DNA from: Termitidicoccus mucosus
Lineage (GTDB): Bacteria; Verrucomicrobiota; Verrucomicrobiia; Opitutales; Opitutaceae
Reading direction: 5' to 3'
Assembly (NCBI RefSeq): GCF_038725785.1
Contig: NZ_CP109796.1
Coordinates: 6,572,501-6,636,500, forward strand
DNA: 64,000 nt
The position numbers and the translations under genes are program-made. The notes under the pieces are model-generated. The model was not told the origin of the DNA. It saw only the letters and a program-made list of their open reading frames with translations, and did not search any database. Shown here one piece after another: positions 1-8,800 of the stretch; position 1 is the first letter of the stretch; each line of letters begins with the position of its first letter.

Positions 1-1
1 G

Positions 2-895
2 TTCTTTGTTCTCGTGACGGCCTCGTTCTGGGCGTTCTGGGGTGCCAGCGAAAATTTTCATGAGGCGTGGCATTATAAAAGCATATTTCTCAACCTGAAG
101 TGGACTTTGGCCTATCTGGCGCCTTCGGCCGCCTTTGTCGGGCTGGGGGTGTTGGGCATAAAGCGGCCTGTCATCGGCGGGGCGACGATTTGCGTGCTGG
201 CCGGCGCGCTGATGGTTTGGTGGCTGATGGAACGCTGGCCACCTTCTCCAAAAGACTTTATTCATGTCGCCATGCTCTCGTCGCTGCTGTTGCTTGCAGG
301 AGGGCTGCTGTGCCTGTTTGGGCGTGTTCCGCATGCGGCGCTTGTTGTGAAGATGGTGATCGGGGTGCCCGCGCTGATCGCCGTTGCCTGCTCGGTCGAG
401 CCGGTCTGGCGAATCGCCCATCGGCACTATGACGGCGATCTCGGGGCCAGAGAGGTGGACGGGCAGGGGACGCGTTTGATCTGGGCGCCATCGGGGCCGG
501 GATGGGATACGGGCGGACAGGTAAGCTATGCGAAGGCACAATTTATCGCCACCCACCTCAGTGCGGACGGGAGAACCGTCATGGACCGTCCTCAAGGGAT
601 ATGGCGCCTGCCTGCGGTGGACGAAATCGTTCGGTCTCTCACGCGCGACGGACAGAATGCGGGGGGCGTTTGGGCTGGTGAAACGCGGCGCGCCAGTTAC
701 ATGCGCATGCCCGACAAGGAGAGTCCTTTGTGGACCCCCTATGCCCCTGTCATCTACTATTGGACGCAAAGTCCCGGGGTGAAGGGAAGCAGCAGATGGA
801 CAATCTGCTACAATGGAAGAGTCATGTCGCGCGCGGAAAAGACATCCATGCGGAGCCTGGGTTTCCGTCTCGTTCGGGAAACAAGGACGCCGTGA
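2..895 (+). CDS. Membrane protein with C-terminal Lcl_C/DUF1566-like domain (5' partial)
   Basis: The reading frame is open to the left edge, and the first possible start inside (GTG at 14) is not preceded by a stop, so the true start probably lies upstream. The visible N-terminal 125 residues hold about four hydrophobic helices (for example AAFVGLGVLGI and LLLLAGGLLCLFGRV), so this half is in a membrane. The C-terminal 150 residues carry the spaced pattern of the Lcl_C/DUF1566 family: a W-A-P start, GIWRLPAVDEI, YYWTQS, a late G and a terminal GFRLVRE. That domain is often found in extracytoplasmic proteins and its biochemical role is unsettled. The gene converges on uvrB across a hairpin repeat. 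No specific function is claimed. Confidence 0.7.
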   Translation, partial: FFVLVTASFWAFWGASENFHEAWHYKSIFLNLKWTLAYLAPSAAFVGLGVLGIKRPVIGGATICVLAGALMVWWLMERWPPSPKDFIHVAMLSSLLLLAGGLLCLFGRVPHAALVVKMVIGVPALIAVACSVEPVWRIAHRHYDGDLGAREVDGQGTRLIWAPSGPGWDTGGQVSYAKAQFIATHLSADGRTVMDRPQGIWRLPAVDEIVRSLTRDGQNAGGVWAGETRRASYMRMPDKESPLWTPYAPVIYYWTQSPGVKGSSRWTICYNGRVMSRAEKTSMRSLGFRLVRETRTP

Positions 896-950
896 GTCAC
901 CCTGCGACTGGCGCAATGGACTGGCAAAACCATGCAAACCACTTTTCCCC

Positions 951-1063
951 CTCTCTTTCTTCTTTCCTCTTTATCTTTCTCTTTCGTCAGGGACGGGAGA
1001 GGAGAAAGATAAAGAGGAAAGAAGAAAGAGAAAGATTCCGGCGGTGACATCACTTTCTGTTGC
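951..1063. repeat. Purine/pyrimidine hairpin repeat, copy A
   Basis: An inverted repeat with 30-bp arms at 952-981 and 1002-1031 (pyrimidine-rich left arm, purine-rich right arm) and a 20-nt loop. The right flank, GATTCCGGCGGTG followed by a CATCACTTT block and GTTGC, is the reverse complement of the left end of copies C (18236) and D (24545), so A belongs to the same family in opposite orientation. The matching terminal repeat is not seen on the other side, so A looks truncated. It lies between two convergent genes. Confidence 0.8.
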
Positions 1064-1092
1064 CCCCTGCGGGAGGGTTTGCGTCTTTGCCT

Positions 1093-3147
1093 TCATGGCT
1101 GGCGCCTTTTCGGATATTTTGTGGTTCGCGCGGGTTTGGTTTTCTTTGCGCCTTTGGCCTTCGCCGGCTTCACGGTTTTTTTGTAGTCGCCGGTTTTCAG
1201 GGCGTTGATCTGGTCGCGCAACAAGGCGGCGCGCTCGAATTCCAGGCGGGCGGCGGCCTCGGTCATTTCGTTTTCCAACTCGGCGATCACGGCGGCCACT
1301 TCGCCGGGGTCGCTTTCGGCCACGGCCAGCGCCTCCTCGTCCTCGCGGGCGGTGCCGTCGTAGGTGTGCAGGCTGGCCTGGGCGGCGCGCTTCACGCTGC
1401 GCGGGGTGATGCCGTGCTCGCGATTGTAGGCAATCTGTTTTTCCCGGCGGTAGTTCGTGATCTCCATCGTGCGGCGGATGGAGTCGGTGATGTTGTCCGC
1501 GTAAAAGATGACACGGCCTTTTTCGTGGCGCGCGGCGCGGCCCGCCGTCTGCACGAGCGAGGTCTCGCTGCGCAAAAAACCTTCCTTGTCGGCGTCGAGG
1601 ATGGCGACGAGCGCGACTTCGGGGAGGTCGAGCCCCTCGCGGAGAAGGTTGATGCCGACGAGGACGTCGAAATTGCCGAGGCGGAGGTTTCTAAGGATTT
1701 CGACGCGCTCGATGGCGTCGATGTCGGAGTGCAGGTATTCGACGCGGATTTTCGCGTCGCGCAGGTAGCCGGTGAGGTCCTCGGAGAGGCGCTTGGTGAG
1801 CGTGGTGACGAGGACGCGCTCGCCCTGCGCGACGGCGGCCTTGATCTCGCCGATGAGGTTTTCGACCTGGTTTTTTATCGGGCGGAGGTCGATCTCGGGG
1901 TCGAGAAGACCGGTCGGGCGGATGAGCTGCTCGGCGACGACGGTGGAGCGTTCGAGCTCGAATTTGGCGGGCGTGGCGGAGACGTAGAGGGTCTGGCCGG
2001 TGACGCGCTGGAACTCGTCGAAGGACTGCGGGCGGTTGTCGAGGGCGGAGGGGAGGCGGAAGCCGTGCTCGACGAGGTTCTGTTTGCGGGCGCGGTCGCC
2101 GTTGTACATGCCGCCGATCTGGGGAACGGTGACGTGCGATTCGTCGAGAAAGAGCAGGAAATCCTTCGGGAAAAAGTCGAGGAGACAGGTCGGGCGGTCG
2201 CCGGGTTTGCGTCCGGCCATGTGCATGGAGTAGTTTTCGATGCCGTTGCAGAAGCCCATTTCCTGGAGCATCTCGAGGTCGTAGTTGGTGCGCATGCGGA
2301 TGCGCTGGGCCTCGAGGAGCCGTCCGGCGGACTCGAACGAGGCGACGCGTTCGTCGAGCTCCCGCTTGATGCGGACGATGGCGGCCTCGAGCTTGTCGCG
2401 GCTGGTCACGTATTGATTGGCCGGATACAGGTCGAACTGGTCGATCCGGCGGAGAATGTTTCCGGTGAGCGGGTCGAACTCGTTGAGGGCGTCCACGTCG
2501 TCGCCGAAGAACTCGACGCGGAGGCCGTGCTCGAGGTAGGCGGGCATGATGTCCACGACATCGCCGCGCACGCGGAAGGTGCCGCGGCGGAGTTCGTAGT
2601 CGTTGCGCTCGTAGAGGTTTTCGACGAGGCGTTCGAGGAGGCGGTTGCGTCCGAGCGGAAGGCCGCGGCGGATCTGGATGCGCTGCTCGGTGAAGTCCTC
2701 GGGCGTGCCGAGTCCGTAGATGCAGGAGACGCTTGCGACGACGATGACGTCGCGGCGCGAGACGAGCGAGCTGGCGGCGGCGATGCGGAGGCGTTCGAGC
2801 TCGTCGTTGCGCGAGGAGTCTTTTTCGATGTAGGTGTCGCTGGACGAGATGTAGGCCTCGGGCTGGTAGTAGTCGTAATAGGAGACGAAATACTCGACGG
2901 CGTTTTCGGGAAAGAAGGACTTGAACTCGGAGTAGAGCTGCGCGGCGAGCGTCTTGTTGTGCGACATGATGAGCACAGGGCGGTCGCAGCGCGCGATGAT
3001 GTTGGCCATCGTGAAGGTCTTGCCCGAGCCGGTGACGCCGAGGAGGGTCTGGTGTTTGTTGCCGGCGCGGAGGGAAGCGACGAGTTTGTCGATGGCCTGC
3101 GGCTGGTCGCCTGTGGGCTGGTAATCGGCGTGAAGCTTGAAGAGCAT
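1093..3147 (-). CDS. uvrB: Excinuclease ABC subunit B
   Basis: UvrB is the damage-verifying helicase-like subunit of nucleotide excision repair; it receives DNA from UvrA2 and recruits UvrC. The 684-aa length is normal. Visible are the N-terminal YQPTGDQPQAI, the Walker A GVTGSGKT (37-44), the beta-hairpin region SYYDYYQPEAY for strand insertion, the DESHVT Walker B-type motif, the helicase motif TAGRAARH, and a C-terminal UVR domain (ELENEMTEAAARLEFERA) that contacts UvrC. It ends in a Lys-rich tail. The ATG start MLFKLHADYQP matches the family start. It is transcribed with the HAD gene upstream of it, separated only by the hairpin repeat at 3157-3246. No uvrA or uvrC is present in the window. 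Confidence 0.98.
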   Translation of the reverse strand: MLFKLHADYQPTGDQPQAIDKLVASLRAGNKHQTLLGVTGSGKTFTMANIIARCDRPVLIMSHNKTLAAQLYSEFKSFFPENAVEYFVSYYDYYQPEAYISSSDTYIEKDSSRNDELERLRIAAASSLVSRRDVIVVASVSCIYGLGTPEDFTEQRIQIRRGLPLGRNRLLERLVENLYERNDYELRRGTFRVRGDVVDIMPAYLEHGLRVEFFGDDVDALNEFDPLTGNILRRIDQFDLYPANQYVTSRDKLEAAIVRIKRELDERVASFESAGRLLEAQRIRMRTNYDLEMLQEMGFCNGIENYSMHMAGRKPGDRPTCLLDFFPKDFLLFLDESHVTVPQIGGMYNGDRARKQNLVEHGFRLPSALDNRPQSFDEFQRVTGQTLYVSATPAKFELERSTVVAEQLIRPTGLLDPEIDLRPIKNQVENLIGEIKAAVAQGERVLVTTLTKRLSEDLTGYLRDAKIRVEYLHSDIDAIERVEILRNLRLGNFDVLVGINLLREGLDLPEVALVAILDADKEGFLRSETSLVQTAGRAARHEKGRVIFYADNITDSIRRTMEITNYRREKQIAYNREHGITPRSVKRAAQASLHTYDGTAREDEEALAVAESDPGEVAAVIAELENEMTEAAARLEFERAALLRDQINALKTGDYKKTVKPAKAKGAKKTKPARTTKYPKRRQP

Positions 3148-3156
3148 GGCGAAAAA

Positions 3157-3246
3157 ATCTTTCTCTTTATTCTTTGTCTTTCCTCTTTCTCTTTTTGATC
3201 AGCACTCAGGAGAGAAAGAGGAAAGACAAAGAATAAAGAGAAAGAT
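3157..3246. repeat. Perfect 36-bp-arm hairpin repeat, copy B
   Basis: The arms at 3157-3192 and 3211-3246 are perfect reverse complements with an 18-nt loop. It fills nearly the whole gap between the stop of the HAD gene and the start of uvrB. Compared with copy E (42854-42952) it carries TTTGTC in the left arm and GACAAA in the right arm, where E has TTTATC and GATAAA: a compensated base-pair change. Confidence 0.9.
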
Positions 3247-3254
3247 AAGGAGAA

Positions 3255-3944
3255 TCATTTCCACAGCGCCTGCACGTTGGCAACGGTGAGCTCGTCGAGG
3301 CGGTGGACGACGCGGTCGGCGACGGCGCGCAGCTCCGAGGCGGGATGGGTGGTGGCGACGGCGACGACTTTCATGCCGCCGGCGCGCGCGGCCTGGATGC
3401 CGACGAGCGCGTCCTCGAACACGGCGCAGTGGCGCGGTTCGCGGGCGATTTTTTCGGAAGCGCGCAGAAACACATCCGGATGCGGCTTGCCCGCGCGCAC
3501 ATCCTCGGCGGTGACGATGCCGGTGAACAGTCCGGTGAAGCCGAGCACATCGAGGATGGTGTCGATGTTGAGCCGGTGCGTGGACGAGCCGACGGCGAAC
3601 GGCACGCCGGCGTCGCGCAGGCGGTGCAGGAACGCAGCCACGCCGGGAAGCGCCTCGACGCCGCGCTCACGGATGACGTCGCGGTAGAGCGCCTCCTTGC
3701 GGAGCGAGAGGTGTTTGATCCCGGCGTGGTCGGCGGCGTCCGTCCAGCCGAGAAGATTTGGGATGATGTGCTCGTTTTTCATGCCGAAGCCGCGTTTGAA
3801 ATGGTCGGCGGGCAGGGGCTTGCCGATCTCGGCGGCGAGGCGTTCCCAGCTTGCCTCGTGTTGAGAGGAGGAGTCGATGATGACGCCGTCCCAATCGAAG
3901 AGCACGCCGAGCGCGGAGAGCGGAAGAGGAGCGTTTGCAGGCAT
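3255..3944 (-). CDS. HAD-superfamily hydrolase, beta-phosphoglucomutase-like
   Basis: This is a cytoplasmic haloacid-dehalogenase-fold phosphatase or phosphomutase of about 229 aa. The motifs are in order: motif I FDWDGVIIDS with the nucleophilic Asp, a cap region, motif II GSSTHR, a motif III Lys in RAGKPHPDVF, and motif IV VFEDALVGIQAA. These place it in the PGMB/phosphatase subfamily, but substrate cannot be read from sequence; a sugar phosphate is the usual guess. The frame extends to a GTG at 3992, but the ATG at 3944 puts motif I about 15 residues from the start, as is normal, and is preferred. It lies upstream of uvrB on the same strand. Confidence 0.85.
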   Translation of the reverse strand: MPANAPLPLSALGVLFDWDGVIIDSSSQHEASWERLAAEIGKPLPADHFKRGFGMKNEHIIPNLLGWTDAADHAGIKHLSLRKEALYRDVIRERGVEALPGVAAFLHRLRDAGVPFAVGSSTHRLNIDTILDVLGFTGLFTGIVTAEDVRAGKPHPDVFLRASEKIAREPRHCAVFEDALVGIQAARAGGMKVVAVATTHPASELRAVADRVVHRLDELTVANVQALWK

Positions 3945-4022
3945 GCGGACGATGTTGGCCGTGTCCGCGCTAAAAAGGGAAGCGGAAAGCACGGAGTCCG
4001 GCTGCGATCAGGGAGAGGTGAC

Positions 4023-4059
4023 CGCGCGTAGCGCAGGCTGGAAGCCTGCGCTACGCGCG
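4023..4059. repeat. REP-like palindrome beginning GTAG
   Basis: A perfect inverted repeat: 17-bp arms (4023-4039 and 4043-4059) around a 3-nt loop. It contains GTAGCGCAGGC and its complement GCCTGCGCTAC, the same unit that opens the REP-like repeats at 32439, 36025 and 18208 (complement). A GTAG tetranucleotide next to a short hairpin is the classic form of repeats mobilised by RAYT transposases, one of which is encoded at 55666-56661. Confidence 0.75.
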
Positions 4060-4145
4060 CTGCCGCGCCATTGCCAGACGGTTGCCTTGCGCGAGACCAG
4101 GCATGGTTTGGCCGCCCCGCACTTCGTCGTTGTTCGCGCGGTCCG

Positions 4146-5504
4146 TTATTCTTTTGCCACCAGCACCCGCGCGCTCGGCTCGATTTGGTAGGCGGGACCA
4201 TTGGCCGCCTTCACATTCACGTTTTTCATCAGCACGTTTTGCGCGCACGCGATGCGCAGCCCGAGCGGCGCGTCGATGTTTACGTTTTCCAGCAGCAATC
4301 CGTCGAGCGGCTCCTCGGGCAGCGCGACGATGATGCCCGCGCTCTTCCGGCAATCCCTTGCCGTGATGTTGCGGATGGTGATGTTGCGCCACGACGGCGT
4401 GTTCGGGTCGCGTATCGATGGTTCGGATACAGCGGCGCCCGGCTTGGGCATCAGGCGCTCCGGATAATAACTGGTGATATAAATCGCCACGCCGACATTG
4501 CGCATCGTCAGGTTTTCATACGTGCAGTTTTCCACTAAACCGCCACGGCCGCGCGGGGATTTCAGGCGGATGCCCGCGTCGGTGCCGTCGAACACGCAAT
4601 CGCGGACGATCAGGTTGCGCAACCCGCCATTGGTCTCGCTGCCCACCGACATGCCATGCCCGCGCAAGAACCGGCATTTTTCGACCAGCACATCCTCGAC
4701 CGGCGAGTCCGGCCTGCCCGACTTGATGGCGATGCAGTCGTCGCCCGTGTCGAACGTGCACCCGGTGATGAGCACGCGCCGTGACGCCGCCGGGTCGATG
4801 CCGTCGGTGTTGGGCGCGTGTTCCGGCGCCCGCACCGTCACGCCTCGCGCCGTGAAGTCCTCGCTGCGCGAGACCACGCAGTGAAATTGCGGCGAATTGG
4901 TCAGCGTGATGGCTTCGAGCAGAATCCGTCGCGACTTTTCGATCACGAGCAGCCTCGGGCGGCCGATTTCCTCGTTGGCGTCGCCGCGTGCGCGCGCCGC
5001 ATCCTTGAACTTGCGCGCCTCGCTCCACCACGCGCTTCCCTGTCCGTCGAGCACGCCTTCGCCGGTGATCGCCACATCCTCGACGCCCGACGCGCCGACG
5101 AGCGGGCGAAACTTGCGGTCCTTGATGCGGTAGGCCTCCGGGTCGGTGGAGAAGAGCAGGCGCGCCTCTTTTTCGAGATGCAGGTCGAGCCGGCCCGCCA
5201 GCTCGATATGTCCCACGCGAAACACTCCCGCCGGCACGATCAGCCTGCCGCCGCCCGCTTGGACGACCGCGGCTATGGCCTTTGCAAACGCCGCCGTGTT
5301 GCCGTCCTCCGTGCCGTCCGGTGCCGCTCCGAAATCGGTGACCCGGAATGAGCGTTCTGGAATCGACGGGAGCGCCGGATTCACTTCCCGCGGCGCGGCG
5401 CCCCGCACAAGCGAGGCGGTGGAAAACGCAAGCAGCAGGAGCGCAACGGGCAAGGGGAACGGCAGCCGGGACGGGCAGGTTGGATGATGGATAAACGCGG
5501 GCAT
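4146..5504 (-). CDS. Glycoside hydrolase family 28 (polygalacturonase-type), secreted
   Basis: GH28 enzymes hydrolyse galacturonan or related pectic backbones with a right-handed beta-helix. Numbering from the long open frame (GTG-type start at 5603), the motifs are NTDGID (265-270), DTGDDCIAIKSG (285-296, the catalytic Asp pair), GHGMSVGSE (315-323) and RLKSPRGRGG (346-355), all in family order and spacing. The ATG at 5504 (MPAFIHHP) gives a typical signal peptide, with hydrophobic LPVALLLLAFSTASL before an Ala-rich cleavage region, so export to the periplasm or surface is expected; this start is preferred. It is divergent from the PL1-receptor gene, suggesting a shared pectin-utilisation control region. 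Whether it acts endo, exo, or on rhamnogalacturonan cannot be decided. Confidence 0.92.
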   Translation of the reverse strand: MPAFIHHPTCPSRLPFPLPVALLLLAFSTASLVRGAAPREVNPALPSIPERSFRVTDFGAAPDGTEDGNTAAFAKAIAAVVQAGGGRLIVPAGVFRVGHIELAGRLDLHLEKEARLLFSTDPEAYRIKDRKFRPLVGASGVEDVAITGEGVLDGQGSAWWSEARKFKDAARARGDANEEIGRPRLLVIEKSRRILLEAITLTNSPQFHCVVSRSEDFTARGVTVRAPEHAPNTDGIDPAASRRVLITGCTFDTGDDCIAIKSGRPDSPVEDVLVEKCRFLRGHGMSVGSETNGGLRNLIVRDCVFDGTDAGIRLKSPRGRGGLVENCTYENLTMRNVGVAIYITSYYPERLMPKPGAAVSEPSIRDPNTPSWRNITIRNITARDCRKSAGIIVALPEEPLDGLLLENVNIDAPLGLRIACAQNVLMKNVNVKAANGPAYQIEPSARVLVAKE

Positions 5505-5724
5505 GTGATTTGTTTGGGCAGGGGAGAGCCTACATGATTTAGCGCGCGAAGGATTGTCGCACAAACGGACTACAACCGGCCGGATGGGGTGGGGCGCTGT
5601 CACCCTTTTTGACTACACGCCGCGACGCTTTTCCACTCGCGCGCGCAATCGGACATTTTGATACTGGAAAAATCCGAGATCCCCTCCCTCTGCCCGCATC
5701 CCGCGCCCCGTCGTCCGTATCCGT

Positions 5725-5754
5725 TTATCAACTACAAGTGTCCATTTATATAAT
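5725..5754 (+). promoter_or_regulatory. Candidate promoter of the PL1-receptor gene
   Basis: A perfect -10 hexamer TATAAT at 5749-5754 follows TTATCA (5725-5730, four of six matches to TTGACA) with an 18-bp spacer. It lies in an AT-rich patch about 65 bp before the ATG at 5819, inside the 215-bp gap to the divergent GH28 gene. Sequence-only prediction. Confidence 0.4.
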
Positions 5755-5818
5755 ATAAAACATCGTTTTGCGGCTATCCGCATGACTGTAACCGCCCCGG
5801 TCTTTCTATTCATCAATC

Positions 5819-8800
5819 ATGAAAAAAATGAAAAAACGACTCTGCCCACTGCCCATCCTCGTTCCGCTTTGCCTTGTCCTCGCGATCGTCGTCTCCGTCG
5901 TGTTTGGGTTTGCCCCGCTCCAGGCCGGCATCGTCACCGCCCCTTCGTCCGCCTTCAACCTCACCGGCTTTGCCAGCGGGGCCACCGGCGGCGGTGTCAT
6001 TGACGAGGCCGACCCCGCCTACCGCAAAGTCACCACGGCGCTCGAGTTCATCACCGCCATCCGCGACGCCAACAGCACCCCGAAGGGCGTGACCACGCCG
6101 AAAGTGATCGAGATCATGAACGACCTCAATCTCGGCTGGAATGAAATCGGCGCGGAGGCGCAGGGCCTCGCCAGCAATCCCGCCCGCGCGCACAACGCGC
6201 CGAAGCTGCATCCCGTGCTCATCGCCAGCGGCGTCACCCTCCTCGATATCAAACCCAAGGCCGGCGGGCTCACCCTCTTCTCCGCCAACGGCTCCACCAT
6301 CAGGCATTGCACCTTCAACGTCAAAAGCACGACGAACATCATCATTCGCAACCTCCGGTTTGACGAAATGTGGGAATGGGACGAAGCCACCAAGGGCGAC
6401 TACGACAGCAACGACTGGGACTTCATCACCCTCGGCAACGGCGGCGACACCAGCCATGTCTGGATCGACCACTGCACCTTCACCAAGGCCTACGACGGCA
6501 TCACCGACATGAAGGCCAAGGCCGCCAACGTCACCTACTCGTGGTGCCGCATCGAAGGCGGCGACGACGCGCCCGGCGGCTTCATTCGTCAGCAAATCGA
6601 CGCGCTCGAGGCCGGCAAATCCGGCACCACCGTTTACAAGTTCCTCCGCGACACCGCCGGTTTTACTCCCGAGGAAATCGCCTTCATCATGCGCGGTCAG
6701 AAAAAAGGCATCCTCATGGGCGCGAACTCCCTCAAGGCCGAGAATGCCCTCCTCACCGGGACCTTCCACCACATCCTGATGACAAACCTCTGGGATCGCG
6801 CCATCCCCCGGCTCCGCGGCGGCAATGTCCACATCTATAACAGCATCCTCGACGACACCGAGGCGCTTGTAGCCAAGCGTCTCCGCGACACCCGCGCCGC
6901 CGCGCTCACCTCCGCGCAGCAAAACACCCTCGCCAACACCTATCACTTCAACCCGCCGCTCAACGGCTGCATCTCCACCGAGGACGGCGCCATTCTCCTC
7001 GAAAAATCCGTTTACACCGACTGCCTCTGGCCCCTGCGCAACAACCAGACCGACGTGAACAACCCCGCCTACACCGGCAAAATCCTCGGCCTCGACGTCA
7101 TCTATAATTTCACCAACACCGACACCACTGTCACCACCGTGCGCGGCAACAGCACCGACGAAGGCAACCCCCTCGGCCCCAAGCAGGCCGCGATCAAGCC
7201 CTTCTCGTGGAATCTCGCCGGCGGCGTGCTCCCCTACACGATTTCCTACATGGACGACCCCTCGACGCTCGAAACCATCCTCCAGGCCGGCGCCGGCGCG
7301 GGCGTGATCGAATGGAGCGACGGCGACAAATACAACTGGCTCAAAACCACCTATCCCGCCGCCCCGGTCGCGGATGTCGCGCCCGTCATCACCGTCCAGC
7401 CGAGATCGCAGGCCGCGATCGCCGGCGCGACCGTCACCCTGAGCGTCGTAGCCACCGGCAGCCCCGTGCTCTCCTATCAGTGGTATAAGGACAGCGCCGT
7501 CGTCTCCACCGGCGGCACCGGCAGCACGCTCACGCTTGCCAACATCGGCGCGGCCAACGAGGGCAGTTATCATGTGGTCGTTTCCAACGGCATCGCGCCC
7601 GATGCCACCAGCGACACCGCCGTCATCGCGCTCGCCGCTCCGCCGCTTCCCCCCGTCGCCGCGGCCGCGACTGCCATCACCGGCTCGACCTTCACGGCCA
7701 ACTGGGCCGCATCGGACAACGCCACCGGCTACAGCATCGACGTTTCGCCCGACCCGCTCTTCGGCTCCTTCTGGCCCGGCTGCGAAACCCTCGATGTCGG
7801 CAACGTCACCAGCAAAACCATCACCGGGCTCAATCCGGCCACCACCTACTATTATCGCGTCCGCGCCACCGTCGGTTCCTACGCCACGGCGGATTCGAAC
7901 GTCATCACGGCGGCCACGTCAAACGTCACGCTCAACGCGCTGGTCAATGACGCCATGGGCGATAACGACCGCAACAGCGCCGTCGCTTCGCCCACCGCGA
8001 CCAACACCCAATGGGTCACCAATAGCAGCGGCGCATTCACCCCGTCCGCCACCGGCCTGAAATGGACGCTCAACGGCACCTCGAACGCCATGTGCCTCGG
8101 TTATTTCCCGCTCGTCAGCGTCGGCATCGGGGAAGCCAATTCCGTCACGCTTACGCTCAATTTCACCACGGGTGACAATGGCGCCACTGTCGGCAACCTG
8201 CGCACGGCTTTGATCAATGACACCGCTGGCGGACGTGTCACGGCGGACGGCTTTAGCTCCACAAACAGCGCTTACGACGGCGATGTGGGTTACGGCGTTT
8301 TTTCCGCCTCGTCCAACGTCGGAGCGGGAAACACCATCGACTTGGTCTTGAGAACCTACAAACGCAACGCCACGGGGAGCACCAATCTGCTCGGCACACT
8401 CGGTGATTGGGGTGATGCCGCCGGAACCACCACCAGCCAAATGGGCAACAGCTCCGATGCCACCGGTTATTTGGCTGCCAACACCGCCTACACGCTCGCC
8501 ATCACGCTCAGCTACGATGGAACCACGCTCTCCATACGCACCCAACTCACCGGTGGGAACATGAGCGGAATGGATTATACTGTGACCGACAACACCACGC
8601 CGATCCTTGGTTTCAATGCCCTCGCTATCCGTCCCGACAAAGCCGCCGGCCAATTTTCTTTTCTCAACATCACCGGCCTGCAAATCACCCAAGGTGCCGG
8701 CACGCCGATTCCCGCGGTCCCCTCCATCTACAGCGCATCGACCGCCACCGGACGCCAAGGCAATGCCTTCACTTACGCCACCGCCGCCACCAACGGCCCC

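Noticed and set aside
1060-3198. A 712-codon plus-strand frame over uvrB, and similar ones over bamA and sulP
   Set aside because: All are antisense shadows of highly conserved genes with compositional artefacts.
3157-3246. Hairpins B and E as ordinary rho-independent terminators
   Set aside because: Stems are 36-38 bp, AT-rich and perfect, lack a GC clamp with T-run, and belong to a repeat family; termination may be a side effect.
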